This document shows, piece by piece, positions 51,026 through 61,134 of a stretch of DNA of 64,000 bases; position 1 is the first letter of the stretch; each line of letters starts with the position of its first letter. The stretch lies in assembly GCA_946811185.2 (NCBI GenBank), contig OX328098.1:25739084-25803083 (forward strand), written 5' to 3'. This DNA comes from Hippopus hippopus (lineage: Eukaryota > Mollusca > Bivalvia > Cardiida > Cardiidae). The position numbers and the translations under genes were made by a program. The notes below the pieces were generated by a model. It made no database searches and was not told the DNA's origin. It saw nothing but the letters and a program-made list of their open reading frames with translations.

Positions 51026-51530
51026 TTAACCCTTTACCACACGGCAGCATTTTTAGATATGAGCTATGCTCTGGCAAAAGGGGGCTTAATGCATCTCCGT
51101 GATACCTTATACCAAACATATCATCACCCGATTATGGATCTATAAAAAATCATTGTGGCCAATTGTCGACTGTATCATAAGGTAGACTGGTCCTTTGACA
51201 TACATAAAATTGACCAAAAGCGAAAAGTTTCGGCTCAGGTCAGCCTGCGCGGACTGCGCAGACTGACCTGGGTCGATACTGTTCGCAGATGCATTAAGCC
51301 TCCTTTTCACAGAACAAGGCTCATATTTATTTTAGATTCCTTCAACATGGAAGGAATATATAGATGACAACTGAAATGATTTTCAAATGATAGAATTTAT
51401 CCTTGAATAAGTAGAAAACATTGTGGGAAAAGGAGAAAATGCTGGCCACCATGACTTTCTCTATTTCCCACAATGTTTTCAAAAGGTTTCTTTCTCAGGA
51501 TCATCAAAATTCACTATTGTGTGGGATTAA
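51026..51530 (-). mobile_element. Family C copy split by an A insertion
   Basis: TTAACCCTTTACCACACGGC then GCATTTTTAGA to the left; the body and right end (TTGTGTGGGATTAA) lie to the right of the A element. The palindrome is worn on one side (GGCCACCATGAC). Confidence 0.85.
51060..51323 (-). mobile_element. Family A inside family C, TA flanks
   Basis: TGAGCTATGCTCTGG to CAGAACAAGGCTCA, with TA on both sides. The reverse nesting of the C-in-A cases elsewhere. Confidence 0.93.
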
Positions 51531-51550
51531 GAGACAGTGAATGATGTTGA

Positions 51551-51682
51551 AAGCCACTTTAAACATTATTTCGGTCATATCAGGCGACAGCTTTCTTATT
51601 CATCTGTGTTAGGGGTTTCACAAATACTTCTTTCTTCTCAGGCGCTTTAAAACGTTATGCCCGAGGACACTCTCGCTGTAAC
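51551..51682 (-). mobile_element. SINE-2 copy, head missing
   Basis: GATGTTGAAAGCCACTTTAAAC, CAGGCGACAGCTTTC and ATGCCCGAGGACACTCTCG. Confidence 0.75.
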
Positions 51683-51748
51683 AGTTCTTAGGTTATGATG
51701 GGCTAGCAAAGACTGATCATATCGTTATAGAAAATTACTGTACAATTC

Positions 51749-52125
51749 AAAGGGCCGGCGGGGGCCAAAAGTAAACTTTGGGGGCTGTTACAGTGCATCT
51801 CAATTTAAATCATACCATTCAAAAGTATGGGAATGTTTGTGAAGATGAATTTTATTTTTTTTTTTGTACGGGCGGTCCAAGTCTTTGTCGCTGACAGAAA
51901 ATATGAATCCTAAAACTAGGTAAAAAGATGCCAAGTCATTCTATCCCTTGTTTATTTTTTAACTGGTTTTGAAATTCATTTCATTTTTTTTTTCTAACAC
52001 TTGGACCGATCGAACAATAACAGATCATCATCTTCATAATAATTTCCATACTTTTAAATGGTGTGATTTAAATCTAGATACATTTTAATACTCGCATTGT
52101 TTATTTTTGGCCGTTATTAGGCCTT
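51749..52125 (+). mobile_element. Family L copy, full length
   Basis: AAGGGCCGGCGGGGGCC to CCGTTATTAGGCCTT. The inner pair is AAGTCTTTGTCGCTGACAG and a worn partner. T runs interrupt the middle. Confidence 0.82.
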
Positions 52126-52265
52126 AAATGAAAGGAAATATTGAACACACAGACTGCACATACAGATTTTGCCCCTACTGTTATGGGTAAAGACCAATTT
52201 ATTATTTGCGTGAGTAAAGAATATATCTAAATATGGACGGGCTAAAATGTGTCTACAAGATTTGT

Positions 52266-52480
52266 TTAACTCTTAGCATAATATAAGCAACATAAACTGC
52301 TTTTGTGGACAGTGTAGATCAAGATCAGACTGCACAGAATGTGCAGTCTGATCTTGTTCCACACTATCAGCAAATTTTGTAGAGATATTTTGCTTAAACT
52401 AGCTTGGAGATGGCCATATTTATGGTTTGGTTATTGTCTGTAGAAATTTTTTTTGTTTACTTTGTGGCGTAAGAGTTGAG
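52266..52480 (+). mobile_element. Family D2-like copy
   Basis: TTAACTCTTAGCATAATATAAG to GTGGCGTAAGAGTTGAG. The hairpin is complete; the right side resembles neither D nor D2 exactly. Confidence 0.75.
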
Positions 52481-52955
52481 CTTTTACAAAACGTCTGTGT
52501 CGGATGAATACAAATTAGAGAGGCGTTTAACAGGCTTGCATACAAAGTAAGTGGGGGAGAAATTGAATTTCAGGTTGCAATAGAATTGTCGTTTTGTTTG
52601 TTGATATGGTGATTTAACCAGATTCTCGTCCGTGTTATTCCAGCGGTAGTTTTTAAAGGGAGCGGTTGAAACTCTCATAAACTCGCCAAGCTTGAAAAAT
52701 AGGTTATCACTGTATCAAGCAGAGTGATAGTTGACAAACTATTGGATAAAGAAGCAAGACAAAATTTAAATATTTCTTTTTTCAATGTTATTTTCTTAAT
52801 GTTTTACGCAGCGTCTTAAGGTATTTATAGATTTCGTGCCAGAATTTCGCAAAGACTTGTGGGAATATCACATGTACAATAACACGCATTGATGACAATC
52901 ATTCTTATTCAGATCAGTTTGAACACGCCATATCTGATGTAATAAGAAGAGACGG
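52481..52955. other. No recognised feature
   Basis: Unassigned. The phrase CGTTTGTTGATATGGTGATT recurs with slight change at about 52590 and 53426. Confidence 0.5.
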
Positions 52956-53184
52956 TTTTTTGTTTGTTTGAATGGTGTTTTACGCCGCTTTCTACATTAT
53001 TTCAGTCATGTCACGGCGACAGCTCACATATTCATGTTTTCCTGGGTTTCACCAGTACTAGGCTGGATTCTGAAGTGTCTTGCCCAAGGACACTCTTGTG
53101 AAAAACCCAGTGGAGCCAGTGCGGCTCGAGCCCGGGACCTCCAGGTCACGAGTCCTACACTTTACCAGAGCCACACAGGACCCT
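52956..53184 (-). mobile_element. SINE-2 copy, full length with 11-bp target duplication
   Basis: AGAAGAGACGG lies at 52945-52955 and 53185-53195. The head on the complement begins AGGGTCCTGTGTGGCTCTGG, with the B box from GAGCCCGGGACC. The tail complement is AAAGCGGCGTAAAACACC. Confidence 0.96.
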
Positions 53185-53451
53185 AGAAGAGACGGAGTTA
53201 CCGATTGTTAAAACGAACATCCCGTTATTTACACGCCCATACTGATTGCATCTTTTTTATTCACTTTATACGTTTGCGGAGAAAAAATGTTATTATCTAG
53301 TTGTTTCTGAGAAATTTTGATTTACAGCATAAAAACTAAATAGCGCGCCCCCACCCACCCCCATAAGACGCATATCCCTTCGTGTAACAAACTGGATGCA
53401 GTCGACTTGAAATAAGAGTGTCTTTCGTTTGTTGATATGGTGATTTAATAT

Positions 53452-53590
53452 TTTGCAAAATAACCAGCATTTCTTTGTTTTTCTCGCAGTGTTTTCCATT
53501 CCTTCTCGGGCAAATTCCCAAAATTGAACAACATTAAATTTGTTGTCTGCAAAAGAATCTAGTTTGCACGTTACAGTCTCCTTACTTTTT
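53452..53590 (+). mobile_element. Family C right part, diverged
   Basis: AACCAGCATTTCTTTG, CGCAGTGTTTTCCATTCC and AAATTTGTTGTCTGC. Confidence 0.6.
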
Positions 53591-53764
53591 TTCTGCGTCT
53601 TAATATTTTTTTTTTGTAATTAATCGTGTTCTAGTTGAGTTCATGCGGAAGTGTATCCATCCCTATAGAGCGCATAATTGATGAAATAGCCCTTTGTGTT
53701 TAGGTAAACAACCGAAATAATAATTTCAAAGATAATTTTTGCAATCATGATCAGGTTTTACCAT

Positions 53765-53812
53765 TTTGCAGTCTGATCTTTATCTAAACTGTCCGCCGAA
53801 AAGAAAAGGTTA
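53765..53812 (-). mobile_element. D right-arm fragment
   Basis: TTTGCAGTCTGATCTTTATC then ACTGTCCGCCG. Confidence 0.5.
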
Positions 53813-54126
53813 AGACATGTTCTGCCGGAAGTTTAAACTTCACTACGATCAAAGAAATGTATTCCCGCGATGAAAAGTAGATCTCGGACGTCAGTTTGAA
53901 TTATTCTTGCTTTGTAGACAGGGGCAGGTAACAATCAAACTATTTTCACACAGTAGTGCCCTTTTTTCGAGTTAAAATTTCACTAAAAGCAACTGCAGCC
54001 GAGCGTTGGTACCCGCGTGCGGTGCTCTTGTGTTTTTTTCAAGTACCCGTCCTTAGTTCAGTTAGTTTCCATTAGCCCTTAAAATGCTAAACAAATTGAA
54101 TAAAACTCTCCTTTTATTGCAAGACT
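53813..54126. other. No recognised feature
   Basis: Unassigned sequence. Confidence 0.5.
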
Positions 54127-54132
54127 TAGGTC

Positions 54133-54345
54133 CTGGGGGGCTCGGTGGCAAAGTGTAGGACCCGTGTCTTGGAGGCCCTGGGTTCGAGCCTCACTCGAAG
54201 CAGTAAGGTTTATTTTTTTTTTATTGAAGAGTCCATGGACAAGAGATTTTGCACATGACACATGTACACATGTTTGTACACATGAATAAGTAAGCCGTCA
54301 TAGCAATATGACTGAAAAAAAAATAAGTTTACAGCGACGTAGAAT
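54133..54345 (+). mobile_element. SINE-2 copy, full head
   Basis: CTGGGGGGCTCGGTGGCAAAG carries the A box and GGGTTCGAGCCTCACTCG the B box. A T run follows the head. The tail is ACAGCGACGTAGAATATC. Confidence 0.9.
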
Positions 54346-54560
54346 ATCAATCAATCAATCAATCATTCAACCAACCAACCAATCAATCAATCAACCAACC
54401 AACTAACCAATCAACTAACAACCAACAACCAACCACCAACCGACCGATCAATCAATCAATCAATCAGTCAATCAATTCTCTGTCTGTCCGTTCGTTCGTC
54501 TACCGGTCTGTTTGACCTCTCTCTGTCCCTCTCTGTGTCTGTCTCTATCTCTCTTTCTTT
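54342..54560. repeat. (AATC)n / (AACC)n tail and CT-rich tract
   Basis: About 130 bases of AATC, AACC and AACT repeats extend the SINE-2 tail, followed by CTGTCTGTCC- and CTCTGTCC-type sequence. Confidence 0.92.
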
Positions 54561-54724
54561 TAAACAGCGTTTAAACGACCTACACAAAACAGTCAATGAA
54601 TACTCTCAAGCCCTCAGACTGCATTTTCAAACAAATAAACATTTTAAGGAAGTCCCAAAAATGTAGAAAATGTTTATAATGGTGAAAATCTACAGCTCCT
54701 ATTACCGAAAACATCTCTCTGTAT

Positions 54725-54820
54725 AGGAAAGTGTGGATCCAAGATCAGACTGCACGTTCTGTGCAGTCTGATCTTGGATCTACACTTTCCACAAACACGC
54801 AATAAGCAACCTAAGAGTTA
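54725..54820 (-). mobile_element. Family D right half with intact hairpin
   Basis: GGAAAGTGTGGATCCAAG to CCTAAGAGTTAG. Both hairpin arms read TCCAAGATCAGACTGCACG, making this one of the best stems. The left half of D is decayed upstream. Confidence 0.85.
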
Positions 54821-55181
54821 GTGTTTTTCTCGATGAGATTAGCTTCTAGAATAAATCTTATTTTCGATATTTCAAATACCATCCTCATTACCGGATTGAA
54901 AATCAAATCGAAACGAAGAAAATAATGAGGAAGAATCAAATTAAAGCTGTTTTTTATTTCCCCTGTGGAGAGGGAAAATATATATTTATCTAGAAAATAA
55001 TGTCTCTTGAGTTCAAAGTAAAATACACCCCTGTCTTGGCGAAAATCATCAGGCGCTAAAAATTTAAATCTTGACTTCTTGAAGACGTATTTTAGACAGG
55101 GGCTTTTATTTTAAAGGGGAGCTTGATTTTTTTTATTTGAAATTTTTGCCAAACACTGATAAATTCTATAAACTATATTAA

Positions 55182-55472
55182 AGAGCCATGCTCTGTGAAA
55201 AGGTGGCTTAATGCATTTGCGAAAAGTATCGACCCATGTCAGCCTGCGCAGTCCGCGTAGGCTGACATGGGCCGAAACTTTTTGCTACCGTTCAAATTTT
55301 TTATATGTCACAGGATCTTCAAATTTTCTGCATGTCAAAGGATAATTCTACCTCATGATTCAGTATGTTGTTTGACAAAATGGATTTTATGGATCAGTAG
55401 TAAGGCGATATCTTGCTTGGTATGAAGCGTCAAGGAGATGCATTAAGCCCCGATTTGCCAGAGCATGGTTCA
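55182..55472 (+). mobile_element. Family A copy with internal duplication
   Basis: AGAGCCATGCTCTGTG to CCAGAGCATGGTTCA. The stretch TTCAAATTTT(TTATATGTCA) is repeated as TTCAAATTTTCTGCATGTC, adding about 30 bases. The hairpin is intact. Confidence 0.9.
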
Positions 55473-55605
55473 TTTGTTTTGTCCAACGTAAAGGAACCGA
55501 ACGGTTACATGCTGCGAAAACCTTTGAGAGCTAGTTTGGCATTCAAGTTACGTGACAATCCCACAAGCCTTTGCGAAATCCTGGCGCGAAATCTAAAAAT
55601 ACTTC

Positions 55606-55816
55606 CAACCTTTTCCTACTAAATAACTTAAGAGAAACTTTCTAGCGGATAGTAAAAAACCTGAATTTGGATATTTCAAAGTTATTTTGTGGGGGAGAAA
55701 TATCTCCTCATCGGACAGTGTAGATCCAAGATCAGACTGCACGTTCTGTGCAGTCTGATCTTGATATACACTGTCCGCAAAAGGACATTGAGTCGCGCTT
55801 AGCGCCCTCAGAGTTA
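55606..55816 (-). mobile_element. Family D copy, full length
   Basis: CAACCTTTTCCTACTAAATA to AGCGCCCTCAGAGTTAA. The hairpin is intact; GATCTTGATATACACTG has one change. Confidence 0.92.
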
Positions 55817-56011
55817 AGAGGCTACGTACATGTAGCCCATTATAACACAACTGAAAAATATTGTTTTCTGATAGTTGGCTTTTTCTTCTTTGCAGAAGAT
55901 TTCCCAGCATTCGTCTCACTTGATTCAGCGGCGAAACATTTATGACCTTAACTAATATTTTGAAAAATTTGAAGAGTCTACTCTTTCTATATCAACTTCT
56001 CACTGTTTTCA

Positions 56012-56240
56012 GGGGTTCTGCGTGTCTCAGTGATAAAGTGTAGGACTCTAGACCTGGAGGCCCCGGGTTCGAGCTTCACTAGATCCACTGGGTTTTTCGT
56101 GGGAGTGTCCTAGGGCAAGACATCAGAACCCTAGCCTAGTACCGCTGAAACCCGGGAAATATATGAGTGTGGTCTGTCGCCGTGATGTGGCTGAAATAAT
56201 TTTAAACGCCGTAAATCAATCTATCAATCAATCAATCAAT
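56012..56240 (+). mobile_element. SINE-2 copy, full length
   Basis: Head GGGGTTCTGCGTGTCTCAG with A-box GTGATAAAGTGTAGG and B box GGGTTCGAGCTTC. Body GGGAGTGTCCTAGGGC and TGAAACCCGGG. Tail AACGCCGTAAATCAATC then (AATC)n. Confidence 0.94.
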
Positions 56241-56430
56241 CTAACTCTTTTCAGAGCCATAGGTGAAAGCAGTTTCTTTTGTGGACAGCATATATTAAGA
56301 TTAGACTGCACAGAACATGCTAGCTGATCTTACATCTATACTGTCCGCTTGTTTAGTGAAGTCTCTAAAATGAAAGCTCGTTCTGAGTTTAAGTAAAATG
56401 TATTTTCAACAGTCGAATGATATTGAGTAC
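56241..56430 (+). mobile_element. Family D2 copy, worn right end
   Basis: CTAACTCTTTTCAGAGCC, TTTTGTGGACAGCATATATT, an imperfect hairpin (GCACAGAACATGC), then ACTGTCCGCTTGTTTAG as in the copy near 50.9 kb. Confidence 0.75.
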
Positions 56431-56437
56431 ATGTACA

Positions 56438-56700
56438 TGAGCCATACTCTTGCAAAAGGGGGCTTAATGCATCTCTGTGATTCATGATACCAAGCAAGTC
56501 ATCATATAATCATGGGTCTATAAAATCTATTTTTTCTGACAACCGACTTATTCATACGGTAAACTGGTCCTTGGGTATGCAGAAAATTGACCAACAGCAA
56601 AAAGTTTCGGTCCAGGTCAGCCTGCGCGGAATGCGCCGGCTGACCTGGGTCGATACTTTTTGCAAATGCATTAAGCCCCCTTTTCACAGAGCATGACTTA
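56438..56700 (-). mobile_element. Family A copy, full length
   Basis: TGAGCCATACTCTTGC to CAGAGCATGACTTA. The hairpin has single changes (GGAATGCGCCGG). Confidence 0.92.
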
Positions 56701-56877
56701 TTTATATAAATGGGACTGGAACAGTTAAAAGGGAGATAATTCGAAATCTGTGAAATTTTTCATCGCAATATTTCATCTTTTTTTTTTTCTCTCTCTTATT
56801 TTGCGTGCATTGAATCTGCATTACAAAAGTTACCATAAGCTCATTTCTCTTAATTAGGAGTAGACCCAAAATGTTAA

Positions 56878-56902
56878 CAATGTTATGTTATGTTATGTTT
56901 CA
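56878..56902. repeat. (TTATG)n short repeat
   Basis: Four TTATG units. Confidence 0.8.
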
Positions 56903-57005
56903 TTCATACCATATAAAAGTATGGCTATTATTATACCACTGACGACCCATTAAATAAAAGTTATACTAGTTTATAGAGTTCTACGGACGCTAATTCGAAT
57001 CTTGA

Positions 57006-57310
57006 CAAGCCCGCATAGCTGGGGTAAAGCGTTAGACTCGTGAACGTAATGTTTCGCGTCACTTAAGTTTGTGGGTTCGATTCCCACGGCTGGCCATTTT
57101 AAAATACTAATAGTCTTTCGGATGAGACGTTAGACCGAGGTCCCGTGTGACGGTGCTATACACCGAGGACGTTAAAGAACCAGGCGTAACTTAGGATGGG
57201 TTTCGTCCTGTATCTGCACTATCCCCCGTAACAATACTAACAGCCTTCAGGGGGCGTCGCCCATATGGGCAACTGGTGGCGACGATAAATAAACGCAAAT
57301 TCAATCAATG
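57006..57310 (+). mobile_element. SINE-3, full length with 9-bp target duplication
   Basis: GAATCTTGA lies at 56997-57005 and 57311-57319. The head has GCATAGCTGGGGTAAAGCG as A box, a long variable-arm-like stretch and GGGTTCGATTCCCACGG as B box. The body includes CGGATGAGACGTTAGACCG and AGGTCCCGTGTGACGG, a motif I associate with tRNA-derived SINEs of molluscs and other invertebrates (recollection, not checked). It ends TAAATAAACGCAAATTC with an ATC tail. The only such copy here. Confidence 0.93.
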
Positions 57311-57370
57311 GAATCTTGAATAGATACGTTGTCATTTTATGTTTTGCTGTAAACATCATCTTTGTGATAC

Positions 57371-57960
57371 TTTCCTTGAACCGATAGATAGAATCAGTTA
57401 TCACACTGTATGACTAAAATAAAGATAAACAAAAAAAGGGAACCAGTTCTCTTTATATAGTTTTCTTTTTTTATCCAGAAAGCTTGAACTCGGCTTTTGT
57501 AAATACATGTAGTTTTAATAAATAGCTCAGATGAATAGCTTTATAGTTTAGTTTAAACATATTTATTTTTAATCGATTAGTTCTTGCACTTTATACCATC
57601 TCTCTCGATTCTGCTCCTTGGGTACTACCCAGCATGTGGGCTAATGAACAATCCTAAAGTTGACACCCAATCCCGGGTATCGAACTTGGAACCTTATGGA
57701 TACGAGGCCGACGCTCTGCATCACAATCACGGACACCGCACAAATAGCTTGATAAGCAAAGCAAAATCATTTATGGGAGAGTATGACTTAAATAATGATT
57801 TTTAAAAACGGGAACCAGTCTCTTCTGATAGATCTCTTTATATAGCAGTTTTAGATAGCTTGGACTCGGCTTCACTGATGAATAACTTTATAGCCAAAAC
57901 AAAATCAATTATGATAGAATATGACGAAAACCAGCCTCCAAAAGTAGATATCAGTCTAAG
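57371..57960. repeat. Direct-repeat cluster with SINE-like middle
   Basis: The phrases GGGAACCAGT(C/T)CTCT, CTTTATATAG, ACTCGGCTT and GATGAATA(A/G)CTTTATAG occur in order at 57436-57548 and 57809-57895. A companion phrase, AAAATCANTTATG, precedes each. A weaker copy begins near 58478. Confidence 0.7.
57640..57730 (-). mobile_element. Possible tRNA-like head
   Basis: The complement carries GCAGAGCGTCGGCCTCG and AAGTTCGATACCCGGG, fair A- and B-box matches, lying between the direct repeats above. Confidence 0.45.
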
Positions 57961-57963
57961 CCC

Positions 57964-57992
57964 TTAACTCTGTACTAAAGATAAAATTTTAA
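57964..57992 (-). mobile_element. Family C left-end stub
   Basis: TTAACTCTGTACTAAAG then ATAAAATTTTAA. It is cut by the D element that starts at its internal TTAA. Confidence 0.6.
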
Positions 57993-58197
57993 CCCTTATC
58001 CTGCTAAATAACTGAAATGAAACTTTCAAGCCGATGGTAAAACCCAAAATATTGCTATTTCAAAGATATATTTCAGGGAAAAATATCTCCCTGTCGGACA
58101 GTGTAGATCCAAGATCAGACTGCACGTTCTGTGCAGTCTGATCTTGATCTACCTTGTCCGCAAGAGGTCAGTGAGTCGCGTTAAGCAGCCTAAGGGT
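57989..58197 (-). mobile_element. Family D copy
   Basis: TTAACCCTTATCCTGCTAAA to AGCAGCCTAAGGGT. The hairpin is perfect. It entered the C stub at TTAA. Confidence 0.93.
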
Positions 58198-58234
58198 CGT
58201 TGAAACTGTTGGTGAAGATATACACTGCTGTATT

Positions 58235-58425
58235 ATTAAAATTAAATTTCCAACCGATATTCAAAAGCCTAAAATTGCGATTTCAAAGTTCTTGTGGCCT
58301 GAAAAAAATTTCATTGTATCGGAAAGTGTAGATCCATGATCAGGCTGCACATTCTGTGCAGTCTAATCTTGATCTACACAGTCCGCAAACACGCCTTGAA
58401 TCGCCGTTACCAGTCTAAGGGTTTT
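58235..58425 (-). mobile_element. Second family D copy in tandem orientation
   Basis: AATTAAATTTCCAACCGATA, GTATCGGAAAGTGTAGATCC, the hairpin with changes in both arms (CAGGCTGCAC and GCAGTCTAATC), ending AGTCTAAGGG. Confidence 0.82.
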
Positions 58426-58478
58426 CACAGAGTTGGACCCCGCTCAAGGAAGAAAATCCATATCCAATAGAGAATCAA

Positions 58479-59002
58479 TTACGTTAGGATAGAGAGAAAT
58501 AAAGATAGGAGGCCGGAAAACAGCCTTCCAAAGATAAGGTCCTCAAAACAGAGCCTTGAACCCCGCTTTTAAATGGATATGGTCAGCGGAGCCGGGTCCC
58601 AAAGTGATAACGCGAAATTACATTACCATAAAAGATATGTCGTCCCATAAACAAGAAATCAGTTTTAAACAGATTTGTCCTCCAAAACTAATCCTGGAGA
58701 TATTTTTTCTCTTCCTAGAAAATTAATTAAAGGCGATCTTGTCTGTGTTGGCAAAGAACAGTTACTGTATCACTCCGCCGTGGGCTTTAATGCAAGACAG
58801 CTAATTTGAATACACAAGGTGAAACGATGTTGCGCATGAAAAATAGTCCGTGTCTATACCTATCTTGGGAACCATTTATTTTCTCCGTAAAATGTCTTTA
58901 TTTCCTAGGCTGCGATGATTTTTGTCTAAGTAAAGACGAATGAATGGTGCATTTTCCGTAAATTCCGATGTAACTTAATACAATTTTACTTTCTTGTAAA
59001 AG
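58479..59002. other. No recognised feature beyond a weak repeat copy
   Basis: Apart from the weak copy of the direct repeat near its start, nothing is recognised here. Confidence 0.45.
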
Positions 59003-59189
59003 AGAAAGAGCGAGAAAGAGAGAGAGGGAGACAGACAGACAGACAGACAGACGGGGCGGGTATGCAGGCAGACAGACAGACAGAGAGAGAGAGAAAGAAA
59101 CAGAGAAAAGAGAAAGAGGTGGAGGAGGGACAGAGAGAGAGAGAAACACAGACAGAGAGAGAAAGAGAGAGGGAGAGAGGGGGGGGATG
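59003..59189. repeat. (GA)n / (CAGA)n microsatellite
   Basis: GAGA and GACA units with interruptions. It gives false leucine/serine-rich frames on the minus strand. Confidence 0.95.
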
Positions 59190-59419
59190 GAGTATAGCAG
59201 AGGTTTGGATAAAGGGAGGTCATGAAAACCAAGTTTTCTCCTGTATGTAATAAGTAGATACGTTTTTCTGATGAATGAAAGATATGTTACTTAACCTTTA
59301 CCTCAGTTTCCCTTGTTCTTGTTTCTTGGATATGAAAGGATTTTAGCAAAGTAAAATATTACAAATGTTGCAGTTCTGTTCTGCTTGTTTTCCCATTTCG
59401 TTACCAATCTTTTTGTTTC

Positions 59420-59482
59420 TCTCTCTTATCTCTCTCGCCCTATCTCTCCCGCCCTATATCTCTCTCCCTCTGTCTCTCTCTG

Positions 59483-59520
<38 letters not shown>
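59420..59520. repeat. (CT)n microsatellite
   Basis: CT-rich with ATCT and GTCT breaks, then about 20 pure CT units. Confidence 0.95.
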
Positions 59521-59523
<3 letters not shown>

Positions 59524-59980
59524 GACTTTGCAAAAAACAATTGATTTGACAGAAAAAAGAAAGATAGCTCATACATAACTCGAACAGTATGTATGGTATC
59601 GGAGAGGGTTGAAAATGAGTGATCTCCCTTTAATTATATGGAAGTAATTGGAAAGAAACATTGACATCTACGTTGGCTGAACTATTTTACAATACCACAA
59701 GTTTGACTACATTGCAGTTTTTCAATTTTGATTATTATTACAGTTTTACAAATTTAGCCCTTTTGCAATATTTCAAGAAATGAACTGTTGCATAGGTATA
59801 CAGCCCAAATGTCCTTTTACTTCCGAGAATTACTAGAATTTCCTTCTCTATGTAATGCTGTAATTCAATTTAGCATTGCCTTGTACCCTCTCCTTTTCAT
59901 ATCCAATACCACATTGAACATTTTATTGGTACATGTACATGTGCCCTCTCCTATAAAGTAGTTCTTATATTACAAAGAAA
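59521..59980. other. No recognised feature
   Basis: Unassigned A+T-rich sequence. Confidence 0.5.
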
Positions 59981-60255
59981 TGAGCCATGCTCTGTGAAAA
60001 GGGGACTTTATACATATTCAAAAAAGTATCGACCAATGTCAGCCTGCGCAGTCCGCGCAGGCTGACATTGGTCGATATTTTTTGCTATTTGTCAATTTTC
60101 TGCGTGTCAAAGGACCAGTCTACCACATGATTCAGTTGGTTGTTAGAAAAAATGGATTTTATATATCCATAATTATGTAATGACTTGTTTAGTATAATGG
60201 ATCACGGAAATGCATTAACTTCCCCCCCCTTCCTTTTGCTACAGTATTAACTCAT
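59981..60255 (+). mobile_element. Family A copy, right end worn
   Basis: TGAGCCATGCTCTGTG. The hairpin is exceptionally long and perfect: ATCGACCAATGTCAGCC pairs with GGCTGACATTGGTCGAT. The right end is blurred by a C run. Confidence 0.92.
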
Positions 60256-60496
60256 TTTTCATACCCCTACCTATCAAACAGGTCCAAAATTGTTAATATT
60301 AGCATAAAACAATTATCATTAATTTTATAGACAATTAATGCATATGTGGTAAAAAGAGAACCTATCATTTTTAGAAGTTTTTGCCTTTTCTCACAATTTT
60401 TTTCCCGAAAATGAGAAATCAATCAATTCTAGTATTTGTTTCCATTTCTCACGGTGTTTTTGCCTGAAAACTTTGTTCTTAGTGAGCGTTTAAGTC

Positions 60497-60725
60497 ATTC
60501 CTTTTCCAAACAGTTTCGTGTTTTTACGACACAATGGGTTTTTTTTTTTAGAAAACATTGAGAGAAAGGAGAAAATGCTGGAAACCAGCATTTTTTTCCT
60601 TCTCTCACAACGTTTTCTACCATTTCAAGTGCAGATCTCACTGTTTCAGTAATATTTGATTTGCCGTCTGCAAATGCTTTAAAATTGGACTAGTCCAAAG
60701 TTTTTGTCGCTTGATAAAGACTTTA
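60497..60725 (+). mobile_element. Family C copy
   Basis: TTCCTTTTCCAAACAG, GTTTTTACGACAC, AAAACATTGAGAGAAAGG with a matched opposite arm, then GATTTGCCGTCTGCAAATGC and CGCTTGATAAAG. Confidence 0.88.
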
Positions 60726-60729
60726 CATG

Positions 60730-60794
60730 CTATCATAGATGCGAAGGGTAGATAGAGACTTAGGCACATCTCACGTTCTGTCTCCGATCGTGGG

Positions 60795-60796
<2 letters not shown>
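60730..60796 (+). repeat. Direct repeat, first copy (partner near 61.07 kb)
   Basis: CTATCATAGATGCGAAGGG then TAGATAGAGACTTAGGCAC and CCGATCGTGGGAC. Confidence 0.85.

Positions 60797-60840
<44 letters not shown>
60797..60840. repeat. (CT)n microsatellite
   Basis: About 22 CT units between the direct repeat and a C right half. Confidence 0.95.
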
Positions 60841-60845
<5 letters not shown>

Positions 60846-60973
60846 CCACAGTGTATTCTATCTATTCAAAGACAAATCACAAATTCCAACCTTTTTAAGC
60901 CACATTTTATGACTTCTACAAATGCTCTCAATTTGGACAAGTACAAAATTTCTGTCGAATGGTAAAAATTCAA
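60841..60973 (+). mobile_element. Family C right half
   Basis: TGTTCCCACAGTGTATTCTA, CTCAATTTGGACAAGTAC and GTCGAATGGTAAAAATTCAA. Another C left end follows at once. Confidence 0.8.
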
Positions 60974-61020
60974 CCCTGTACCACACAGCCCCGAGTTTTA
61001 ACAACCCTGAGCAGGAAGGC
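60970..61020 (+). mobile_element. Family C left-end stub
   Basis: TCAACCCTGTACCACACAGC, then GAGTTTTAACAACCCTGAG. Cut before the palindrome by G+C-rich sequence (61035-61065). Confidence 0.75.
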
Positions 61021-61068
61021 AGTGTCCCAGAATCACCCCGCCCCGCCCCCTTGGCGGAACACTGCTAT

Positions 61069-61134
61069 CATAGATGTGAAGGGTAGATAGAAAACGTAGG
61101 CACGTCCCATGTTTTTTTCCGATCATGGGACGTT
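61069..61134 (+). repeat. Direct repeat, second copy
   Basis: CTATCATAGATGTGAAGGG then TAGATAGAAAACGTAGGCAC and CCGATCATGGGAC. Matches the copy near 60.73 kb closely. Confidence 0.85.

Noticed and set aside
57006..57090. Possible functional tRNA gene
   Set aside because: Good A and B boxes, but it continues into a SINE body with a target-site duplication. Other tRNA-like stretches (31.8, 54.13, 56.02, 22.98 kb) are likewise SINE heads or lack pairing acceptor ends.
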